From positions 1 to 22,490 of the forward strand of contig CAUEBO010000044.1 of assembly GCA_958454405.1 (NCBI GenBank): a DNA stretch of 22,490 nucleotides, read 5' to 3'. Made by a program: the position numbers and the translations under genes. Below the pieces are notes generated by a model. It searched no databases. It was not told where the DNA came from and worked only from the letters and a program-made list of their open reading frames with translations. The DNA comes from an uncultured Eggerthellaceae bacterium. Its GTDB lineage: Bacteria > Actinomycetota > Coriobacteriia > Coriobacteriales > Eggerthellaceae. Numbering within the stretch: position 1 is the first letter of the stretch; each line of letters opens with the position of its first letter. Shown here piece by piece: positions 6,879 to 14,368 of this stretch.

Positions 6879-7907
6879 ATGCCCCTCAACAAAGCGGTCC
6901 TGGCCGCATTCAAAGCGGCTTCGCGCCTGAAGCCCGACATCCGGCAAACCTACGAGGCGCAACGTGCCGCCGAAGACGTGCTGGGCAAGCTCTCGATTCC
7001 CGACCCCCGCTGCCGCATCGACGACGCCGCAGCCACCATGCCGGACGGCTACGAGGTCCCTTTGCGCGTGTTCACTCCGCTCGATTTCGACTTCTCGCTG
7101 GCTGAAGGGCTCAAGGTCACCGAGGATTCCCGCGGCACCGTCCTGTTCTTCCACGGCGGGGGCTGGGCGAACGGCAACGTGGACTTCTACATCGACGCAT
7201 GCTCCACCATGGCCATCAAGCTGGAGCGGCGCGTGGTGTCGGTGGACTACCGGCGCTCGCCGGAGCACCGGTTCCCCCAAGCTCCCGAGGACTGTTACGA
7301 AGTGGCGCGGCAGCTCTACGCGGGAGGGCTGCTCGACGACGTGGATGCGGATAACATCGTCCTGTTCGGCGACAGCGCGGGAGGCAACCTGGCGGCCGCG
7401 GTGTCGCTCATGGCGCACGACAGGAAGGAATTCCTGCCGCGCACCCAGATGCTGCTCTACCCCGTGACGTACAACGACCACGACCCGCGCACGTCGTGGT
7501 TCGATTCGGTGCGCGAGAACGGCGAGGACTACCTGCTCACCGCGCGCGACATCCAAGGCTACAGGGAGCTGTACCTGTCCGCGCCCGAGGATCTGGCGAA
7601 CCCCTTGTTCGCTCCCTTGCTGGCCCCCGACCTTGCAGGACAGCCCCGAACGCTCGTGATCACCGCCGAGTACTGCCCCTTGCGCGACGAGGGCGAGGCC
7701 TATGCGGCGCGGATTGAGCTGGAAGGCGGCGACGTGCAGTGCTATCGTATGCTCGACGCCGTGCACGGGTACCTGCTGTATCCTTCGGTGCTCAACATCG
7801 TCAAGGACACGTATCGCATCATGAAGCACTTTCTGGACGGCGACGAACTGGGGCAGGAGGGCAGACCGGCGTGGCTCGGGCTACTTGGTACCGACTCGAC
7901 AACGTAG
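6879..7907 (+). CDS. Alpha/beta hydrolase, HSL/acetylesterase type
   Basis: A 342-residue esterase/lipase-like enzyme, probably cytoplasmic. The oxyanion motif HGGGW is at 92-96, the nucleophile elbow GDSAGG at 164-169 (Ser166), the likely acid Asp270 in PLRDEGEAY and the base His296 in AVHGYLL, so the full hormone-sensitive-lipase-type triad is present. The ATG at 6879 was chosen because GGAAAGGA lies 10 bases upstream; the frame is open further 5' but that part enters the inverted-repeat element. Its 3' end overlaps the next gene by 37 bases, and three genes in a row overlap, so they likely act together. The substrate is unknown; an acyl ester made or used by the neighbouring acyltransferase-like protein is a reasonable guess. 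Confidence 0.88.
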   Translation: MPLNKAVLAAFKAASRLKPDIRQTYEAQRAAEDVLGKLSIPDPRCRIDDAAATMPDGYEVPLRVFTPLDFDFSLAEGLKVTEDSRGTVLFFHGGGWANGNVDFYIDACSTMAIKLERRVVSVDYRRSPEHRFPQAPEDCYEVARQLYAGGLLDDVDADNIVLFGDSAGGNLAAAVSLMAHDRKEFLPRTQMLLYPVTYNDHDPRTSWFDSVRENGEDYLLTARDIQGYRELYLSAPEDLANPLFAPLLAPDLAGQPRTLVITAEYCPLRDEGEAYAARIELEGGDVQCYRMLDAVHGYLLYPSVLNIVKDTYRIMKHFLDGDELGQEGRPAWLGLLGTDSTT

Positions 7908-9256
7908 GCAAATTCTACTCGTCGCAAGCGGGCAGCTCCGCCCAGACGGTGTTCCGGTATGCGGCGAACGTCGTGGACGACGTCGATCCCGTCGCGCTGC
8001 AGCATGCGCTCGACAGGACGGCGGATACGTTCCCCGGCTTCAACGTGTGCCTGCGCAGCGGCATGTTCTGGCATTACCTGGAGCAGGCCGCCGAGCCGCC
8101 GACCGTCGTCCCCGAGAACCTGCCCATCTGCTTCGGCCTGCACGTCCATGCGAAGAGCGTGCTCTTCCGCGTAAGCTACCATCGCTCCCGCATCAACCTC
8201 GAGGTGTCGCACATCGTGTCCGACGGGCGCGGCACGCTGAGCTTCTTCAAGGCGCTCGTCTACGCGTACGTGGAAGAGCGCTACGGCGTGCAGGGGGTGC
8301 CGTGCGAATACGACGGCTCGGACCACCAGAAAGCCGAGAACAGCTTCAACAAGTACTTCGAGCGGGACAAGGCCGCCTCCACGCACGCGCCCAAGGTCTA
8401 CCGGCTTTCCGGATGGCGCGATGTGGCGGATCCCACGTTCATGGAATACCACCTTCCCGCGCATCGCGTGCTGGAACGTGCGCGCTCGTGCAACGTCAGC
8501 CTGACGTCGTACGTGATAGCCGCGATCATTTGCGCCATCCGCCAGGAAATGCCGAGCCGCGACCGCCATCGCGCCATCCGCATGGACGTGCCCGTGGACC
8601 TGCGGCAGCATTTCGAATCGACCACGGTCAAGAACTTCTTCGGGCTGGCGTTCGTGTCCTACGTCCCCGGCGACGAGGACGAGCCCATCGAGGCGGTGGC
8701 CGCGCACGTGCACGCCCAGCTGAAGGCGGGCACCGAGGCCGAGCAGCTCAAGCCGCGCATGAACCGCATGATCGCGCTTGAAAAGAACCCGTTTCTGCGA
8801 CTGGCCCCCCTGTTCGTGAAGGATTTCGCACTCGAACTGGCCGACCGGCTGGCGTCGCGGGAGACCACCACCACCGTTTCAAGCCTCGGCCTCATCCGCG
8901 TCGACGAGCGCATCGCCCCGTACGTCCGCGGCATCAGCGCCCTCACTTCCACGACGGGGATCAACTTCCTTCTGTGCTCGTACGGCGACGACCTGAGCAT
9001 CGGCATCTCCACGGCGTACTCGAACCCCGACGTCGTCAAGAACTTCTGCCGCTTCTTCTCGGCCCAGGGCATCGAGGGGCTCGTCCACATCAACAAGACG
9101 AGCGAGGAAGTGGCCGAGGACCGGCTGGAAACCAAGCTCGAGGCGTCGGTCAAGCGCCTGGGCAGCCAAGCGCCCGCTCGCAGCTCGGAGCCGGAGGGAC
9201 CCGCGTCCGGCGGCCGACCCGAAGCAGCGGACGGGCGGAAGGGAGGCCGGCCATGA
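7871..9256 (+). CDS. Condensation-domain-fold acyltransferase-like protein (alcohol acetyltransferase/wax synthase type)
   Basis: A 461-residue protein of the chloramphenicol-acetyltransferase/condensation superfamily. It starts MARATWYRLDNVGKFY, a typical opening for the stand-alone proteins annotated as alcohol acetyltransferases, and has the catalytic HxxxDG motif as HIVSDG (His114 to Gly119). Later parts such as DVPVDLRQ and SSLGLIRVDE fit the second half of the two-lobed fold. The last 40 or so residues are a Pro/Glu/Gly-rich tail. The start is a GTG at 7871 with GGAGG ten bases upstream; it overlaps the hydrolase end by 37 bases, and its TGA overlaps the next ATG. No carrier-protein or adenylation gene is near, so it is not part of an NRPS. 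Acyl donor and acceptor are unknown. Confidence 0.8.
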   Translation: MARATWYRLDNVGKFYSSQAGSSAQTVFRYAANVVDDVDPVALQHALDRTADTFPGFNVCLRSGMFWHYLEQAAEPPTVVPENLPICFGLHVHAKSVLFRVSYHRSRINLEVSHIVSDGRGTLSFFKALVYAYVEERYGVQGVPCEYDGSDHQKAENSFNKYFERDKAASTHAPKVYRLSGWRDVADPTFMEYHLPAHRVLERARSCNVSLTSYVIAAIICAIRQEMPSRDRHRAIRMDVPVDLRQHFESTTVKNFFGLAFVSYVPGDEDEPIEAVAAHVHAQLKAGTEAEQLKPRMNRMIALEKNPFLRLAPLFVKDFALELADRLASRETTTTVSSLGLIRVDERIAPYVRGISALTSTTGINFLLCSYGDDLSIGISTAYSNPDVVKNFCRFFSAQGIEGLVHINKTSEEVAEDRLETKLEASVKRLGSQAPARSSEPEGPASGGRPEAADGRKGGRP

Positions 9257-9909
9257 GGCGATGCACTCGATGCGGCGTCGAGTTCAGCGGCGACCTCGAC
9301 CGATGCCCGCTCTGCCAAGCCCAGCTCGAAGGCAAGGCCGAACCCTCGGCGTTCCCGAAGAACGAAGTGCGCAAGTCGGGCACCGTGGCCCTGGCGGTGC
9401 TCGCGTTCGCCACGGGGGCGTGCCTGCTGGTCATGGTGTTTTTGGGGCGCTTTTTGTCCCTGCCGGGCGACATCGTGCTCACGGTGTGCCTGGGATTGGT
9501 GGTGAACTACCTGTTCGTGCGCAACATCCTCACGCACTCCCCGGACTTCCTGCGCGTGGTGGCGCGCTACTTCCTGGTGCTTCTGGCCATCGCGGCCGTG
9601 TGGTTCCTCGTGTCGCGCAACCCGCTGGTGACGACGTTCGTCATCCCAGGCATCTGCCTGGTGGCGCTCGTGTTCGACACCGTGCTGGTCGCGGTGTTCC
9701 GCGGCACGTTCGTCTCAGGGTACGCCAAGTACCTGCTGTTCGACGTTGCGCTGGGCCTCATCCCGCTCGCGCTCGACGCCCTGGGGCTCACCACCTGGGA
9801 CGTGCCCGCCTACGTGAGCGCGCTCACGGCGAGCGTGTTCCTGCTGGCGCTGCTCGCGTTCACGCGCAAGCAGCTGCTGGCCGAGATCCGCAAGCTGTTC
9901 TCGGCCTAG
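9253..9909 (+). CDS. Zinc-ribbon membrane protein, DUF6320-like
   Basis: A 218-residue protein with an N-terminal zinc ribbon (Cys4, Cys7, Cys18, Cys21; CTRCG...CPLC) followed by about six hydrophobic segments between residues 45 and 205, so a small cytoplasm-facing zinc knuckle on a membrane domain. It resembles proteins called DUF6320 that I associate with alcohol-acetyltransferase-like neighbours; this is recognition from memory, not a search. The ATG at 9253 overlaps the upstream TGA and has GGAGG just ahead. It may anchor or supply the acyltransferase and hydrolase at the membrane. Confidence 0.75.
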   Translation: MRRCTRCGVEFSGDLDRCPLCQAQLEGKAEPSAFPKNEVRKSGTVALAVLAFATGACLLVMVFLGRFLSLPGDIVLTVCLGLVVNYLFVRNILTHSPDFLRVVARYFLVLLAIAAVWFLVSRNPLVTTFVIPGICLVALVFDTVLVAVFRGTFVSGYAKYLLFDVALGLIPLALDALGLTTWDVPAYVSALTASVFLLALLAFTRKQLLAEIRKLFSA

Positions 9910-9988
9910 CGGCTCGGCCGCCATGAAGCGGGCGAGCCTGCGGCCCGCCCGCCCTCCGTCCCGGATCGTCCGAAGAGCCGCAGCGGCG

Positions 9989-10363
9989 CTACTCGGCGAA
10001 GTCGTGGATGACGGCTTCGATGTTGTTGCCTTCAGCGTCGAGCACGAACGCCGCGTAGTAGCCGGGATGGTAGTCGCGCGGGCCGGGCGCGCCGTTGTCG
10101 GCGCCGCCGGCGGCCAAGGCCGCCTCGTAGAACGCCTTGACCTCGTTGGCGCCCTTCGCACAGAAGGCGATGTGCGCGGGCAGCTGGGCTTCATCGTCCT
10201 TGAGGGCCATCACCCACACATCGCCCGGTTCGCCTTCGACGACCAGCTGCATTCCTCCAGGATACTCGATTCCCTTCACGTACCCGAGCGGCGCGAGCGC
10301 GGCCTGGTAGAATGCAGCGGCCCGCTGGAAGTCCCTCACCTTGACGCTCATGTGGTCGATCAT
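9989..10363 (-). CDS. VOC (glyoxalase/bleomycin-resistance-like) family protein
   Basis: A 124-residue single-module vicinal-oxygen-chelate protein built as two beta-alpha-beta-beta-beta halves. It opens MIDHMSVKVRDFQRAAAFY, and likely metal ligands are His4, His64 (HIAF) and Glu117 (NNIEAV). The family covers lyases, dioxygenases, epimerases and resistance proteins, so the reaction cannot be named. The ATG at 10363 has AAAGGA seven bases upstream; two ATGs further 5' are less well placed. It is convergent with the zinc-ribbon gene and divergent from proC, so it is transcribed alone. Confidence 0.87.
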   Translation of the reverse strand: MIDHMSVKVRDFQRAAAFYQAALAPLGYVKGIEYPGGMQLVVEGEPGDVWVMALKDDEAQLPAHIAFCAKGANEVKAFYEAALAAGGADNGAPGPRDYHPGYYAAFVLDAEGNNIEAVIHDFAE

Positions 10364-10399
10364 CGCATCGTCCTTTCTCATCGACGGCCGGATGTGCCC

Positions 10400-10408
10400 A
10401 GTGTAGCA
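10400..10408 (-). promoter_or_regulatory. Extended -10 promoter of the VOC gene
   Basis: The minus strand reads TGC-TACACT 37 bases upstream of the ATG, identical to the cydD box. No clear -35 was found. Confidence 0.45.
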
Positions 10409-10455
10409 CGCGATCGCCGCAGCCGAGGGCCGGCGAAGCGATGCCGAACTGGTTC

Positions 10456-10484
10456 TTGGATGCGCGCGCTGCGTGTCGTACAAT
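10456..10484 (+). promoter_or_regulatory. Promoter of proC with -35 and -10
   Basis: TTGGAT (10456-10461) and TACAAT (10479-10484) are spaced by 17 bases, the best two-box sigma-70-type promoter in the window. The proC ATG is 38 bases downstream. Confidence 0.65.
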
Positions 10485-10521
10485 CTAATCCGACAGTACC
10501 GCGAGGGGAAAGAGGCCAACA

Positions 10522-11316
10522 ATGGCAGACCGACAGATCAGGCTCGGCTTCATCGGATTCGGAAACATGGCGCAGGCCATAGCGCGCGGGCTCGTGGGGG
10601 CGGGCGCGTTGCCGGGCGAGCGCATCACGGCATGCGCCGCGCATTTCGACAAGCTGCAGAGCACGGCCGGTGAACTGGGGGTGAACGCGGTCGAGACGGC
10701 CCAGGAAGTCGTGGAAGCCAGCGATTTCGTGGTGATCGCCGTGAAACCGTATCTGGTCAAGCAGGTGGTCGAGCCCGTGCGCGACCTGCTGGCGGGCAAA
10801 GTGGTGATCTCGGTCGCGTTCCAATGCTACTTCGACTTCTTCGAGGAGATCCTCGATCCGAGCACCCATCACCTCAGCACCATTCCGAACACGCCCATCG
10901 CCGTCGGCGCGGGCGTCGTCTCCTGCGAGCGGCGCCATTCGCTCACCGACGAGGAATTCGCCGTGTTCTCCGATCTGTTCGGGCAGGTCGCGCTCATCGA
11001 GACCGTGGAGACGAAGCTGCTCTCCGTCGCGAGCGACGTCGCGGGGTGCGGCCCCGCGTTCACGGCCATGTACCTGGAGGCGCTCGCCGACGCCGCCGTG
11101 AAGCACGGCATGCCGCGCCCGACCGCCTATCGGCTGGCCTCGCAGATGATCGTGGGCACGGGCAAACTGCAGCTGGCGACCGGCAAGCACCCCGGCGAGA
11201 TGAAGGACGCCGTCTGCTCGCCGGGAGGCGCCACCATCAAAGGCGTCGCCTCGCTCGAGAAGAACGGCTTCCGCGGCGCGGTGATCGGCGCCATCGACGC
11301 CATCGAAGGCGCCTGA
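10522..11316 (+). CDS. proC: Pyrroline-5-carboxylate reductase
   Basis: A 264-residue enzyme for the last step of proline synthesis: NAD(P)H-dependent reduction of pyrroline-5-carboxylate, in the cytoplasm. The N-terminal Rossmann fold has GFIGFGNMAQAI (9-20), the middle has IPNTPIAVGAG (121-131), and the C-terminal dimerisation domain has the P5CR signature around DAVCSPGGATIKGVASLE (229-246). Length is normal. The ATG at 10522 has a GAGGGGAAAGAGG purine block just upstream. No other proline gene is adjacent, so it appears to be a stand-alone gene, ended by a strong hairpin shared with the convergent thioesterase gene. Confidence 0.95.
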   Translation: MADRQIRLGFIGFGNMAQAIARGLVGAGALPGERITACAAHFDKLQSTAGELGVNAVETAQEVVEASDFVVIAVKPYLVKQVVEPVRDLLAGKVVISVAFQCYFDFFEEILDPSTHHLSTIPNTPIAVGAGVVSCERRHSLTDEEFAVFSDLFGQVALIETVETKLLSVASDVAGCGPAFTAMYLEALADAAVKHGMPRPTAYRLASQMIVGTGKLQLATGKHPGEMKDAVCSPGGATIKGVASLEKNGFRGAVIGAIDAIEGA

Positions 11317-11360
11317 TCGAAAGGATCCGCAGGCGGCTCACGCCGAATCGCCAGCAGTCC

Positions 11361-11398
11361 GCGAGGGCCCTCGCCGAACCTTCGGCGCGGGCCCTCGC
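11361..11398. terminator. Large bidirectional hairpin between proC and the thioesterase gene
   Basis: An outer perfect 10-bp stem (GCGAGGGCCC/GGGCCCTCGC) encloses an inner perfect 6-bp stem (GCCGAA/TTCGGC) with a 2-base apex. It lies between two convergent genes. There is no T tract, but the position suggests shared transcription termination. Confidence 0.6.
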
Positions 11399-11403
11399 CT
11401 CGT

Positions 11404-11826
11404 CTACGCCTCTTCCCCGATGCGGGTTTCGAACAGGGCTACGGTGCACGTGGCCTTCAGGATCACCTTGCCGTCGGGCCGCGTGATCAGAACGTCGGAC
11501 ACCACCGAGCGGCGGCCCTTGTGGACGACGGTCCCCACCACGTCCAGGTATTCGTCGTCCACCAAACCGGGGCGGATGAAGTTGGCTGAAAGCGCCATCG
11601 TGGTGTTCTTGAAGCCGTACGTGTCGGCCACACCCGTGCCCGCCATGTCCGCCAGGGCCAGCAGGAAGCCGCCGTGCACGGTGCCGATGTTGTTGGCCGA
11701 ATCAGGCCCCGGATACGCGCGCAATTCGAAGCGGCCCTCCTCCGCGGACACGAATTCGGCGCGCTCGAAGCCTCCGATGTCGGCGACGTCGCTCTTGCAG
11801 AAGTCCAGGACGACCGGGTCAAGCAT
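11404..11826 (-). CDS. PaaI-type hotdog thioesterase
   Basis: A 140-residue single hotdog-domain protein. The segment NNIGTVHGGFLLALADMAG (45-63) is the PaaI/YbgC-like active-site helix, with HGG at 51-53 and Asp60 as a likely catalytic residue. Such enzymes hydrolyse acyl- or aryl-CoA thioesters in the cytoplasm, often as tetramers; the acyl group here is unknown. The ATG at 11826 is preceded by GAGGAGG at a good distance. It is transcribed away from the flavin-like gene and convergent with proC, so it is likely monocistronic. Confidence 0.88.
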   Translation of the reverse strand: MLDPVVLDFCKSDVADIGGFERAEFVSAEEGRFELRAYPGPDSANNIGTVHGGFLLALADMAGTGVADTYGFKNTTMALSANFIRPGLVDDEYLDVVGTVVHKGRRSVVSDVLITRPDGKVILKATCTVALFETRIGEEA

Positions 11827-11917
11827 GGGAAGCCTCCTCGTTCATGCAGCCTGCCGCCCCGCTCGGGCGACAGCGCGCGGCGCTCAGGCGAGAACCGCGC
11901 GGAATCTTGGGGCATCC

Positions 11918-11923
11918 ATCATA
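11918..11923 (-). promoter_or_regulatory. Candidate -10 box of the thioesterase gene
   Basis: The minus strand reads TATGAT about 92 bases upstream of the ATG, in the 208-base gap to the divergent gene. The -35 is unclear. Confidence 0.35.
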
Positions 11924-12034
11924 CCGCAGCCGCGCCGCGCACGCCGGGCGAAAGCGGGCCGGCGCGAGGCGATGAGGTAGAATGGAGCGGAGCCGGGAAT
12001 TGGCCCGAACCGATCAGACGAAGGAGGCTTTCGC

Positions 12035-12523
12035 ATGCCCAGGGAAATGCGGCGCAAGAAGCAGGAGCTTTCACAGAGCGAGTGCATCGCCATCTTGGAA
12101 CGCGGGACGTCCGGCGTCCTGGCCGTGCTCGGCGACGACGGCTTCCCGTACGCGGTGCCGCTCAGCTACGTCTGCGACGAGGGCCGGCTGCTCTTCCACT
12201 GCGCGCCGGCGGGCCACAAGCTCGACGCCATCGAGCGCTGCGCCAAAGCGTCGTTCTGCGTCGTCGACAAAGACGACGTCGTCGCGGCCGAGTACACGAC
12301 GTACTTCCGCAGCGTCATCGCCTTCGGCCGCGCGCGCATCATTCGCGACGAGGCCGATCGCCGGCAGGCGCTCGAGCTGCTCGCCGCGAAGTACACCCCC
12401 GACGACGAAGAGGGCCGCTTGCAGGAGGTCGACAAGCTCATCGGGCGCACGTGCATGGTGGAGCTGTCCATCGAGCACCTGAGCGGCAAGCAGGCCATCG
12501 AACTGGTGGAAAAGCGCGGGTAG
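12035..12523 (+). CDS. Pyridoxamine 5'-phosphate oxidase-like FMN-binding protein (NimA-like)
   Basis: A 162-residue split-barrel protein. The start MPREMRRKKQELSQSECIAIL followed by GTSGVLAVLGDDGFPYAVPLSYV matches the class annotated as pyridoxamine 5'-phosphate oxidase-like or nitroimidazole-resistance-like. Members bind FMN, or sometimes haem or F420, and act as flavin reductases or oxidases; vitamin B6 activity should not be assumed. The ATG at 12035 has a very good GAAGGAGG site upstream, and a TAGAAT -10-like box lies at 11976. It is alone on the plus strand and ends at a hairpin shared with the convergent MFS gene. Confidence 0.85.
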   Translation: MPREMRRKKQELSQSECIAILERGTSGVLAVLGDDGFPYAVPLSYVCDEGRLLFHCAPAGHKLDAIERCAKASFCVVDKDDVVAAEYTTYFRSVIAFGRARIIRDEADRRQALELLAAKYTPDDEEGRLQEVDKLIGRTCMVELSIEHLSGKQAIELVEKRG

Positions 12524-12553
12524 GAGCGCTCCCGAACGCGCAGCGCGCCATCC

Positions 12554-12578
12554 GGCCGCCTCGCGCTAGCGGGCGGCC
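12554..12578. terminator. Hairpin overlapping the end of the OFA transporter gene
   Basis: Arms GGCCGCC and GGCGGCC flank an 11-base loop that contains the stop codon of the minus-strand transporter. It sits 31 bases after the plus-strand gene and probably terminates it. Confidence 0.45.
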
Positions 12579-13825
12579 TTCCGATGCATGTCCAGACACA
12601 GCCGCTTCGTGAGCAGGGTGAGGGCGAAGCCCGCTATGGCGATGACGCCCGCCGTGAAGAACGCCTGATCGTACGTGCCGGATGCCTGGTACACGCCGGC
12701 CGCGAGCATAGGCCCGATGAACGACGCGAACGTGTAGCCCATGTAGACGAACGGATAGTTGACCGAGAAGTTGGAAGCGCCGAAGCTGTCGCTCACCAAC
12801 GGCGGCATGATGGCCATGGCGCCGCCGAACCCGAATCCTGCAAGGCCCATGGCGAACAGGAACGTCGCGAAATCATGCGCCAGCCCGAACAGGAACAGCA
12901 TGTCGATCGCCGTCACCGCGAACACGATCAGAAACGCGTTGAAGCGGCCGATCCTGTCGGAGAGCCATCCGAGCAGCAGGCGGCCGACGAAGCTGCACAC
13001 GGCGAGCAATCCCACCTGCAAAGCAGCCTGCGCAGCCGTGACGTTCGCGATGACCTGGGCGATGGTCGCCGCTTGGCTGGTCATCATCATGCCGGAGGTG
13101 CAGGCGCAGGCGACCATGACCAGCATGGCCCAGTACGCCGGCTGCTTCACCATCTGGCGAACCGTCAGGTCCTTGCCGACGACGTTCGCAACCTTCGACG
13201 CCCCGCCGTCGGCAATCGGAGGAGTCCATCCCGCGGGAACCCATCCCTTTTCGGGGGCTTCGAGGAACCAGGAGATGACCAGGAAGATGCCGATCATGAG
13301 GATGCCGTTGGCCTTGAAGGCGCCCTGCACGCCAAAGGCGTCGATGAGCGCGTTTCCCATGGGGGCGAACAGCAGGGGCGCCAGGCCGATGCAGCCGACG
13401 CAGATGCCGTTGGCCAGCCCCTTCTTGTCCGGGAACCACTTGGTCGCCGCGGATATGGCGGCGCTGTAGATGAAGCCGTCGCCCAGGCCGCCGATAACAG
13501 AATAAAACAGGTAGAGCAGCGGAACCGAATCCGCGAATCCCGTCAGAAGGAACCCGCCTCCTAAGAACAAACCGGCGATGAGCAGCACGTACTTCGGCTT
13601 GAGCACCTTCTGAAGAGGCCCTCCTACAAACGCGCCCACCAGCACGAACGCGTAGAACAGCGAGTATGCGAACGTCACGTCCCCCGAAGTCCAGCCGTGC
13701 AGCTCCATCAGCGGGTTCTGGAAGATGCTCCACATGTACGGAGCGCCGTCCAGCGCGCCAGCCACTGCGGCGACGGCCAAGACGACCCATCTGTTCACCG
13801 TTCGCTTCGTCGATCGATTGCCCAC
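12566..13825 (-). CDS. MFS transporter, oxalate/formate antiporter (OFA) family-like
   Basis: A 419-residue inner-membrane carrier with about 12 hydrophobic spans in two halves joined by a hydrophilic loop at roughly 195-225. The start NRWVVLAVAAVAGALDGAPYMWSIFQNPL, split here as the first span, is typical of OFA-like members, and GRLLLGWLSDRIGR is the MFS loop motif of the second half. OFA proteins move small carboxylates; the substrate here is unknown. A GTG at 13825 was chosen, since AAGGGG lies 6 bases upstream; another GTG at 13873 would add 16 residues without a good ribosome site. Extended -10 TGC-TATAGT is upstream. It is monocistronic and convergent with the PNPOx-like gene. Confidence 0.87.
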   Translation of the reverse strand: MGNRSTKRTVNRWVVLAVAAVAGALDGAPYMWSIFQNPLMELHGWTSGDVTFAYSLFYAFVLVGAFVGGPLQKVLKPKYVLLIAGLFLGGGFLLTGFADSVPLLYLFYSVIGGLGDGFIYSAAISAATKWFPDKKGLANGICVGCIGLAPLLFAPMGNALIDAFGVQGAFKANGILMIGIFLVISWFLEAPEKGWVPAGWTPPIADGGASKVANVVGKDLTVRQMVKQPAYWAMLVMVACACTSGMMMTSQAATIAQVIANVTAAQAALQVGLLAVCSFVGRLLLGWLSDRIGRFNAFLIVFAVTAIDMLFLFGLAHDFATFLFAMGLAGFGFGGAMAIMPPLVSDSFGASNFSVNYPFVYMGYTFASFIGPMLAAGVYQASGTYDQAFFTAGVIAIAGFALTLLTKRLCLDMHRKAAR

Positions 13826-13890
13826 GAGAATCCCCTTCGCCTCGAGGCGCGCCGCCAACCCCTGTGCCGGCACGTCGAAAACCCGGGCAC

Positions 13891-13899
13891 ACTATAGCA
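13891..13899 (-). promoter_or_regulatory. Extended -10 promoter of the OFA transporter
   Basis: The minus strand reads TGC-TATAGT about 66 bases upstream of the GTG start. A TTGTCG at 19 bases spacing is a weak -35 candidate. Confidence 0.5.
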
Positions 13900-14010
13900 C
13901 AAGTCTCGGCTAACCCGACAAAAGGGGTTCCTCCGCATGTTGCATCGCAGGCGCGGACATGCGGAACCGCATCGCGGAAGAGCCCATGAGAAGCTGCTGG
14001 AGAAAGAGGA

Positions 14011-14044
14011 GCGGAGGGAAGAAGGGGGGGGATCTTCCCTCCGC
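14011..14044. other. Perfect 12-bp hairpin with a poly-G loop
   Basis: Arms GCGGAGGGAAGA and TCTTCCCTCCGC enclose a 10-base loop containing eight consecutive G. It lies far from either flanking gene end, so it is not an ordinary terminator for a recognised gene. It could end an unannotated short transcript or be a protein-binding site. Confidence 0.5.
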
Positions 14045-14291
14045 TTGAAGTGCGACGGACAGCCAGACGAGAGGAGCTTCCGCCGCCGGGTCAGCAGACG
14101 ATGTCGGAAAGACGGCTGCGGTTCTTCATTCAGGAGGCTTCTCGATGCCGCTTTTGAAGCCAGCGCCGTTTTCGACTGAAGTTAGAATAAGCGAACTTGA
14201 TAACGCCGGCAATAGGAGTTAACCCAGGCATACAATCTCTCCACAATCATGGGAAACGCTCCCCTTCTGCAAGAATTCTCCCCGCCGGCCC

Positions 14292-14318
14292 CTGCCGTTC
14301 CGGCAGCGCGCGTATAAT
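14292..14318 (+). promoter_or_regulatory. Promoter region of the diguanylate cyclase with a dyad at the -35 position
   Basis: A perfect -10 TATAAT (14313-14318) is preceded by the dyad CTGCCG-TTC-CGGCAG (14292-14306), which takes the place of a -35 box. This layout suggests a regulated promoter with a protein site over the -35. Confidence 0.45.
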
Positions 14319-14368
14319 AGTGGGCCGAGTTCGTCGGCAGGCACGCGACCCGGGAGGGGGCGAGGCGC

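Larger units (their letters stand above)
13826..14368. other. Divergent intergenic region between the OFA transporter and the diguanylate cyclase
   Basis: A 543-base gap. It holds the transporter's promoter (13891-13899), a bulged stem with CCGCATG/CATGCGG arms (13933-13964), a perfect 12-bp hairpin with a G8 loop (14011-14044), a less GC-rich stretch near 14160-14240, and a dyad plus TATAAT before the cyclase. An 80-codon plus-strand frame at 13937 is Arg-rich with no ribosome site and looks random. Confidence 0.55.

Noticed and set aside
6468..6930. Small frames on both strands beginning MTENAVEC and 5' extensions of the hydrolase
   Set aside because: They arise from the symmetric inverted repeats; no ribosome sites, and the hydrolase homology begins near 6879.
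12584..13564. Plus-strand 326-codon frame opposite the OFA transporter
   Set aside because: Antisense shadow, rich in His, Arg and Asp, with no motif.
13937..14179. 80-codon Arg-rich plus-strand frame
   Set aside because: No ribosome site, crosses the G8-loop hairpin, composition is random.
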